Part shown: positions 10,044-14,023 of the stretch, piece by piece
Numbering within the stretch: the stretch's first letter is position 1
Layout: every line of letters begins with the position of its first letter
NCBI GenBank assembly: GCA_031413115.1
Contig: JANOEH010000105.1
Span: 1-14,023, forward strand
Length of the DNA stretch: 14,023 nucleotides
From: JANPEF01 sp031413115
Lineage (GTDB): Bacteria > Eisenbacteria > RBG-16-71-46 > DASYSL01
Direction: 5' to 3'
Notes under the pieces: generated by a model
Told to the model about the DNA's origin: nothing
The model's database searches: none
What the model saw: only the letters and a program-made list of their open reading frames with translations
Program-made: the position numbers and the translations under genes

Positions 10044-11706
10044 CTATCGGCTCGGCGAGGGGGCGTCGTTGCGCCGCCGCCGGAGCACCGTGTCGCGGCG
10101 CAGTGCGGCCGAGCGCCGTGGGTGATCGAGGTTGAAGTGGAGGCCGCGGCTTTCAAGGCGCCGGCGCGCAGAGCGCACGACCAGCGCGGCGACCAGCGCC
10201 AGGTTCCGCACTTCGACCAGGTCGGCGTCGAGGACGTGGCGCTCGAAGTCGTGCTCGATCTCGGCGCGGATGTGTACCAGCCCGCGGCGCGCCTTCTCCA
10301 GCCGCTCGTCGGTGCGGACGATGCCGACGTAATTCCACATCAGGCGGCGGACAGCGTCCCAGTTGTGCGTCTTCCCCACGCCCTCGCGCGGCCGGCGCGT
10401 GCCGCGCGCATCCCAGCCGCGCACGGACGGCAGGCGGCCGCCGGCAGCGGCGCGCTGGACGCACTGTTCGGCGGCGCGGCGGGCAACGACGACGGCCTCG
10501 AGCAGGGAATTGCTGGCGAGGCGATTGGCGCCGTGGAGCCCGGTGCACGCCACCTCGCCGACCGCGTACAGCCGGTCGAGCGCGGTGCGGCCGTCAAGAT
10601 CGGCGAGCACGCCCCCGCACTGGTAGTGCGCGGCGGGGACGACCGGGATCGGCTCCTTCGCCGGATCGAAGCCGAGCTCGCGGCAGCGCGAGACGATGTT
10701 GGGAAACCGGCGATGCAGGCGGGCCGCGCCGATGGGGCGGCAATCGAGCAGCACCGAGTCATCGCCGTTCCGCTTCATCGTCGCGTCGATGGCCCTGGCC
10801 ACGATGTCGCGCGGAGCGAGGTCGGCCTGCGGATGCACGCGCTCCATGAAGCGCGTCCCGTCGAGGGCGCGCAGCACGGCGCCCTCACCGCGCACGGCTT
10901 CGGAGATGAGGAACGACTTGGCCCGCGGGTGGTACAGGCACGTCGGGTGAAACTGGACGAACTCGAGGTTGGCGACCGGAGCCCCCGCCCGCCACGCCAT
11001 GGCGACGCCGTCGCCGGTCGCGATGTCGGGGTTTGACGTGTAGAGATACACCTTGCCCGAGCCGCCGGTGGCGAGAACGGTGGCGCGGGCGCGGAACGGC
11101 TGGATCCGGCCGTTCGTGCGATCGAGCACGTAGGCGCCCCACACCGCGTCCCTCCGGCGTGCCCCCGCCGGCCGCGCGGCCCTCCTGGCGCGAGCGCGGC
11201 GCCAGGTGCGACTCGAGGAGCAGGTCGACCGCGAGGTGGTTCTCGAGCAGCGTCACGTTCGGGTTGCGCGCGGCGGCGGCGAGCAGCGCGCGCTCGATCT
11301 CGCGCCCGGTCAGGTCGCCGGCGTGGACGATGCGCCGCGCCGAGTGCCCGCCCTCGCGCCCCAGTTCGAAGTCGGCGCCCTCGCGGGTGAAGCGCGCGCC
11401 CAGTGCGGCCAGCTCGCGGACCGCTTCCGGTCCGCCCCGCACGACGTCGCGCACTACGTCCGGATGGCACAGGCCTGCGCCGGCGACCATGGTGTCGCGG
11501 ACGTGCAGCGCGAACGAGTCGGTGTCCGACAGCACGGCGGCGATGCCGCCCTGCGCGTAGTTCGTGTTCGATTCGTGATCCTGGCGCTTGGTCACGATCG
11601 TCACCCGTGCGCGCTCGGCCACCGACAAGGCGAGGAACAGCCCGCCGATGCCGCTGCCCAGCACCAGCACGTCGGCGTCGCGCCCCTCCCCTGCGGTTTT
11701 CGTCAC
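10044..11706 (-). CDS. nadB: L-aspartate oxidase, reading frame broken by a one-base shift
   Basis: FAD enzyme that oxidises L-aspartate to iminoaspartate, the first step of de novo NAD synthesis (NadA would follow, but is not in the window). Start GTG 11706 has GGGAGGA four bases upstream and overlaps the lpxK stop (GTGA). The N-terminal frame reads VLVLGSGIGG (FAD site, residues 13-22), SNTNYAQGGIAA (46-57), and continues to AVDLLLESHLAP near 11200. The match to NadB then resumes in another frame at GAYVLDRTNGR, followed by ATGGSGKVYLYTSNPD, EFVQFHPTCLYHP, LAPRDIVARAID, AHYQCGG, GLHGANRLASNSLLE and HNWDAVRRLMWNYVGIVRT, to the TAG at 10044. The total is 1663 bases; removing one gives 554 codons (553 aa; E. 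coli NadB 540). A G5 tract on the coding strand (11162-11166) is the likeliest place. Uncorrected, the pieces are 11706-10885 and 11144-10044. All other motifs are intact, so sequencing error is as likely as a real mutation. Confidence 0.88.
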
Positions 11707-12755
11707 CCCGTCCTCCCTTCGGCGGCACGATCGATCGCCTGCTCCACTGCCGTCGCGTCGCCCAGCCACGCGAAGATGATATCGACGACGTGCGTCGCCG
11801 CGCGCGCCGACGGCGAGAGGCGGGCCGCATCCTTGCCCGAGACCACGAGCCACGCCCCCGCTCGCTCCGCGGCGTGGCGTGCGGCGGCCCACTCCGCGGA
11901 CGTGAAGCGATGATGATCGGCGTAGGCCCGTTCGTCGACCACTTCGACGCCGAGTGCGCGCACACTGTGCGCCAGGTCTCGCGGCCGAGCGAGCCCGCTG
12001 ACGCAGACCGCGCGCTGGCCCGCGGGGACCACGACCGGCGCGCCCGTGCCGCCGGCGCGAAATCCGTCGGGCACCAGACTGGCCGCGGCCAGCGGCACGC
12101 CGGGGGCGAGCACGGCGATGGCGGCGCGCGTCTGCTTCAGCCGCGCGGCATCCACGCGGTCGGCGCGCGTCAGCACGATCGCGCCGGCTCGGGCCAGCGT
12201 GGTCGGCGCCTCGCGCAGTGGCCCGTACGGCAGCAGGTGTCCGTTGCCCAGCGGGCGACACGCATCGAGCAGAACGAGGTCGAGGTCGCGCTCGAGCGCG
12301 TGGTGGGAGAAGGCGTCGTCGACGACGATCGCGGTCGCGCCCGCCGCAAACGCGGCCCGCACCGCATCCGCCTTCCGCCAGGCGATGCCGACGGGCGCCT
12401 CCGGCACGAGGCGCGCCAGGAGCGCCGCCTCGTCGCTGGCGCCCCCGTCGACGCGCCGCCCGACCCGTCCCGCCACGATGTGAACGCGGAGTCCGCGCGC
12501 CAGCAGGCGCCGCGCGAGCCACGCGGTGCAAGGCGTCTTCCCCGTGCCGCCCACGGCGAGGTTGCCGACGCTGAACACCGGCACGGGCACGCGAACGCGC
12601 GGGTCGGCGAGCCCGCGGCGGCGCGCCGCGACGGCCAGGCGCGCGTAGGCGCTCTCGAGCGCGAAGCCCGCCCAGCCACCGACGAAACCGTCATCCGGAT
12701 TCCGGCGGGCCGGCGGATGCGCGGTCAGTCCGAGCCCGTGGGCGAGGCCGCTCAT
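11703..12755 (-). CDS. lpxK: Tetraacyldisaccharide 4'-kinase (lipid A 4'-kinase)
   Basis: A 350-aa inner-membrane-associated kinase that uses ATP to phosphorylate the 4' position of the tetraacyl-disaccharide precursor, giving lipid IVA. The Walker A motif is VGNLAVGGTGKTP (63-75). VDDAFSHHALERDLDLVLLD (145-164) corresponds to the family's DDGFQH...RDLD signature, LLPYGPLREAP (174-184) to its LPaGPLREP block, ADHHRF (279-284) to the catalytic His region, and VSGKDAARL (305-313) to the T(E)KDaxRL block. The Asp and His positions are kept, but Gly and Gln of DDGFQH have become Ala and Ser, and the usual RGYGR is replaced by AGRVGRR. Start ATG 12755 overlaps the kdtA stop (ATGA), and the stop overlaps nadB. 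The length is usual for the family (about 330-350). The hydrophobic N-terminal helix of other LpxK proteins is less obvious here. Confidence 0.92.
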   Translation of the reverse strand: MSGLAHGLGLTAHPPARRNPDDGFVGGWAGFALESAYARLAVAARRRGLADPRVRVPVPVFSVGNLAVGGTGKTPCTAWLARRLLARGLRVHIVAGRVGRRVDGGASDEAALLARLVPEAPVGIAWRKADAVRAAFAAGATAIVVDDAFSHHALERDLDLVLLDACRPLGNGHLLPYGPLREAPTTLARAGAIVLTRADRVDAARLKQTRAAIAVLAPGVPLAAASLVPDGFRAGGTGAPVVVPAGQRAVCVSGLARPRDLAHSVRALGVEVVDERAYADHHRFTSAEWAAARHAAERAGAWLVVSGKDAARLSPSARAATHVVDIIFAWLGDATAVEQAIDRAAEGRTG

Positions 12756-14023
12756 CCCCAGAATCCGCGCGCTTCGAGGAAGCCGATCGTGCGGGCCGAC
12801 GCGCCGCCCAGGCTCGCGATCGCCGCTCGCGCGCTGCCGTGGGCGCGGGAAAGTGTCGCCGGGGTTGCCGCCCAGCGGGCGATTGCCGCGACCGCGTCGC
12901 GCGGGTCGGAGGCGACATACCCCGCGCCACGGGCCACGAGCGCTCGCACGGCATCGGCGGTCGTGCCGTGGTGCGGGCCGACGACGACCGGTGTGCCGAG
13001 GGCCGCGGGCTCGGCTGCGCTGTGTCCACCGTACGGGGCGAAGGTTCCGCCGACGACGGCGACGTCGGCGAGAGCGTAGACGTCGCGCAGCACACCGAGC
13101 GTCGGCGCCCAAGCGAGCGGAAGCGTCGCCTCCGGTGACGCCGGAGTGATCGCGACCGGCCACGGCTCGCCGGGAGCCCACGGCGCAGGCGTGAGCCCCG
13201 CGCGCGCGAGTTTCGCGGCGAGTGCGGGGGCGCGCTCGGGATGGCGGGGAACCGCGACGAGGGCGACGCCCCGCGTGTGCGCAGCACCCCACGCCGCGAG
13301 AGCGCGGCCCAGGGCGGCGAGCGCGGGTTCCTCGCCCGGGCGCAGGTTGCCCCACGCGACGACGAGCGTACCGGGTGGCAGGCCGGCGGTGGCGCGGGAG
13401 GCCTCGCGCTCGCCGGGGCGCGGCGCGGCGAGCGCGGCATCGAACTTCGTGTTCCCGGTCACCGCAATCGCGTCGCGCGGCACGCCGAGTTCGCGAAAAC
13501 GCGCGGCGTCGACTTCACCCTGGGCGGCGCAGGCGGTGACGCGCGTCAGGAGGGGCGCCAGCAGCGGTGCCAGCAGTCGCGTGCGTCCCCACGAACGATC
13601 CGACAGGCGGGCGCTGGCAAAGGCCACGTGCACGCCACGGGCGAACGCCTCGGCCAGCGCGTTCGGCCAGATCTCGGTCTCGATCACGAGCAGGCGGCGC
13701 GGGGCGCGGCGCTCGAAGGCACGGCGGACCGCGCCCGGGAAGTCGAGCGGCCAGGCCGCGATCGCCACGGGCGCTCCGCCGGTGGCGCGGCGCTCGAGGT
13801 GGCGCCGCCAAGCGGCGAGCCCGCCGGCCGTTCCCGCCGAGACGAGACGATCGTCGGCGGGACGATGCGCGCCGAGCGCGTGCACCAGCGGCGCCGCGGC
13901 CGCGACCTCGCCGACCGACGCGGCATGGACCCACATGGCGCCCCGCGCGTCGCCGTAGCCGAAGCGCGCTGCCCGGTCGCCGCCGGCGTGCTGCGCCGCG
14001 AGCGACCACGGCAGCGCGGCGAC
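12752..14023 (-). CDS. waaA: 3-deoxy-D-manno-octulosonic acid (Kdo) transferase, 5' end outside window
   Basis: KdtA/WaaA, the GT30 enzyme that adds Kdo from CMP-Kdo to lipid A precursor on the cytoplasmic side of the inner membrane. The frame is open to the window edge, leaving 423 residues. The first 29 lie upstream of the internal ATG 13936, and because other KdtA proteins extend ahead of this point, that Met is probably not the start. Counting from it: WVHAASVGE (2-10) with the catalytic Glu, ETEIWPN (86-92), ASARLSDRSWGR (107-118), GNTKFD (161-166), RHPER (231-235) and GGTFAPYGGHSAAEPAALGTP (296-316). The last corresponds to the family's GGS...GGHNPLEPA signature with substitutions at Asn-Pro-Leu. 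Roughly the first 15-30 residues, including the membrane anchor, are probably missing. It is first in the visible operon and overlaps lpxK by four bases; kdtA-lpxK adjacency is common. Confidence 0.93.
   Translation of the reverse strand, partial: VAALPWSLAAQHAGGDRAARFGYGDARGAMWVHAASVGEVAAAAPLVHALGAHRPADDRLVSAGTAGGLAAWRRHLERRATGGAPVAIAAWPLDFPGAVRRAFERRAPRRLLVIETEIWPNALAEAFARGVHVAFASARLSDRSWGRTRLLAPLLAPLLTRVTACAAQGEVDAARFRELGVPRDAIAVTGNTKFDAALAAPRPGEREASRATAGLPPGTLVVAWGNLRPGEEPALAALGRALAAWGAAHTRGVALVAVPRHPERAPALAAKLARAGLTPAPWAPGEPWPVAITPASPEATLPLAWAPTLGVLRDVYALADVAVVGGTFAPYGGHSAAEPAALGTPVVVGPHHGTTADAVRALVARGAGYVASDPRDAVAAIARWAATPATLSRAHGSARAAIASLGGASARTIGFLEARGFWG

Noticed and set aside
10885..11140. 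Continuation of the N-terminal nadB frame past the shift, giving a shorter protein of about 274 residues
   Set aside because: Beyond about 11200 this frame has no NadB similarity and reads as an Arg-rich shadow, while the other frame holds the conserved C-terminal half.
11140..11210. Programmed ribosomal frameshifting in nadB
   Set aside because: There is no recognisable slippery heptamer with a downstream structure, and NadB is not known to use recoding; an indel or sequencing error is simpler.
12756..13355. Upstream extension of the lpxK frame into kdtA
   Set aside because: It is an Arg-rich off-frame reading of kdtA. ATG 12755 gives a standard ATGA overlap and family-typical length.

Overview
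The window comes from a high-GC Gram-negative bacterium. Lipid A and LPS-core genes (KdtA/WaaA, LpxK, an MsbA-type exporter, a GT9 heptosyltransferase-like enzyme) show that it makes lipopolysaccharide. A eukaryote/archaeal-type prolyl-tRNA synthetase, a Minf_1886-family protein (a family I know mainly from Planctomycetes and Verrucomicrobia), and a secreted subtilase ending in a FlgD-like/T9SS-like sorting module together suggest an uncultured FCB- or PVC-related lineage, for example Candidatus Eisenbacteria. That placement is inference and is not decided by this sequence. Every supported gene is on the minus strand, so the genes read from high to low coordinates.

Region A (about 14023 down to 4414) looks like one operon of seven tightly packed genes: kdtA (5' end outside the window), lpxK, nadB, a Minf_1886-family gene, maeB, an msbA-like gene and a GT9 glycosyltransferase gene. 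Three junctions are 4-base start/stop overlaps (ATGA at 12752-12755, GTGA at 11703-11706, GTGA at 7374-7377). The other gaps are 21, 15 and 3 bases. The LPS genes act in one route: LpxK phosphorylates the lipid A precursor, KdtA adds Kdo, MsbA flips the product across the inner membrane, and GT9 enzymes extend the core. Between lpxK and msbA sit two central-metabolism genes (nadB for NAD synthesis, maeB for malate to pyruvate with NADP) and one conserved gene of unknown function.

Region B (4288 to 1103) is a single large secreted subtilase-like protein with its own strong ribosome binding site. It is separated from the operon by 125 bases and followed by a GC-rich hairpin. Region C (971 to 1) is the first 323 codons of proS, which runs off the window and has a possible promoter just upstream.

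The main oddities are these. nadB needs a one-base frameshift correction near 11140-11210 to read as a full-length enzyme. The subtilase has Glu where the catalytic His normally lies. The glycosyltransferase gene contains a run of nine C on its coding strand. The MsbA-like protein has a Gly/Ala/Pro-rich insert in its first periplasmic loop. I saw no tRNA, rRNA, CRISPR array, insertion sequence or phage gene, and no gene-free stretch over 300 bases. The two larger gaps (972-1102 and 4289-4413) hold only hairpins and possible promoter or ribosome-binding sequences. I found no convincing new multi-gene system.
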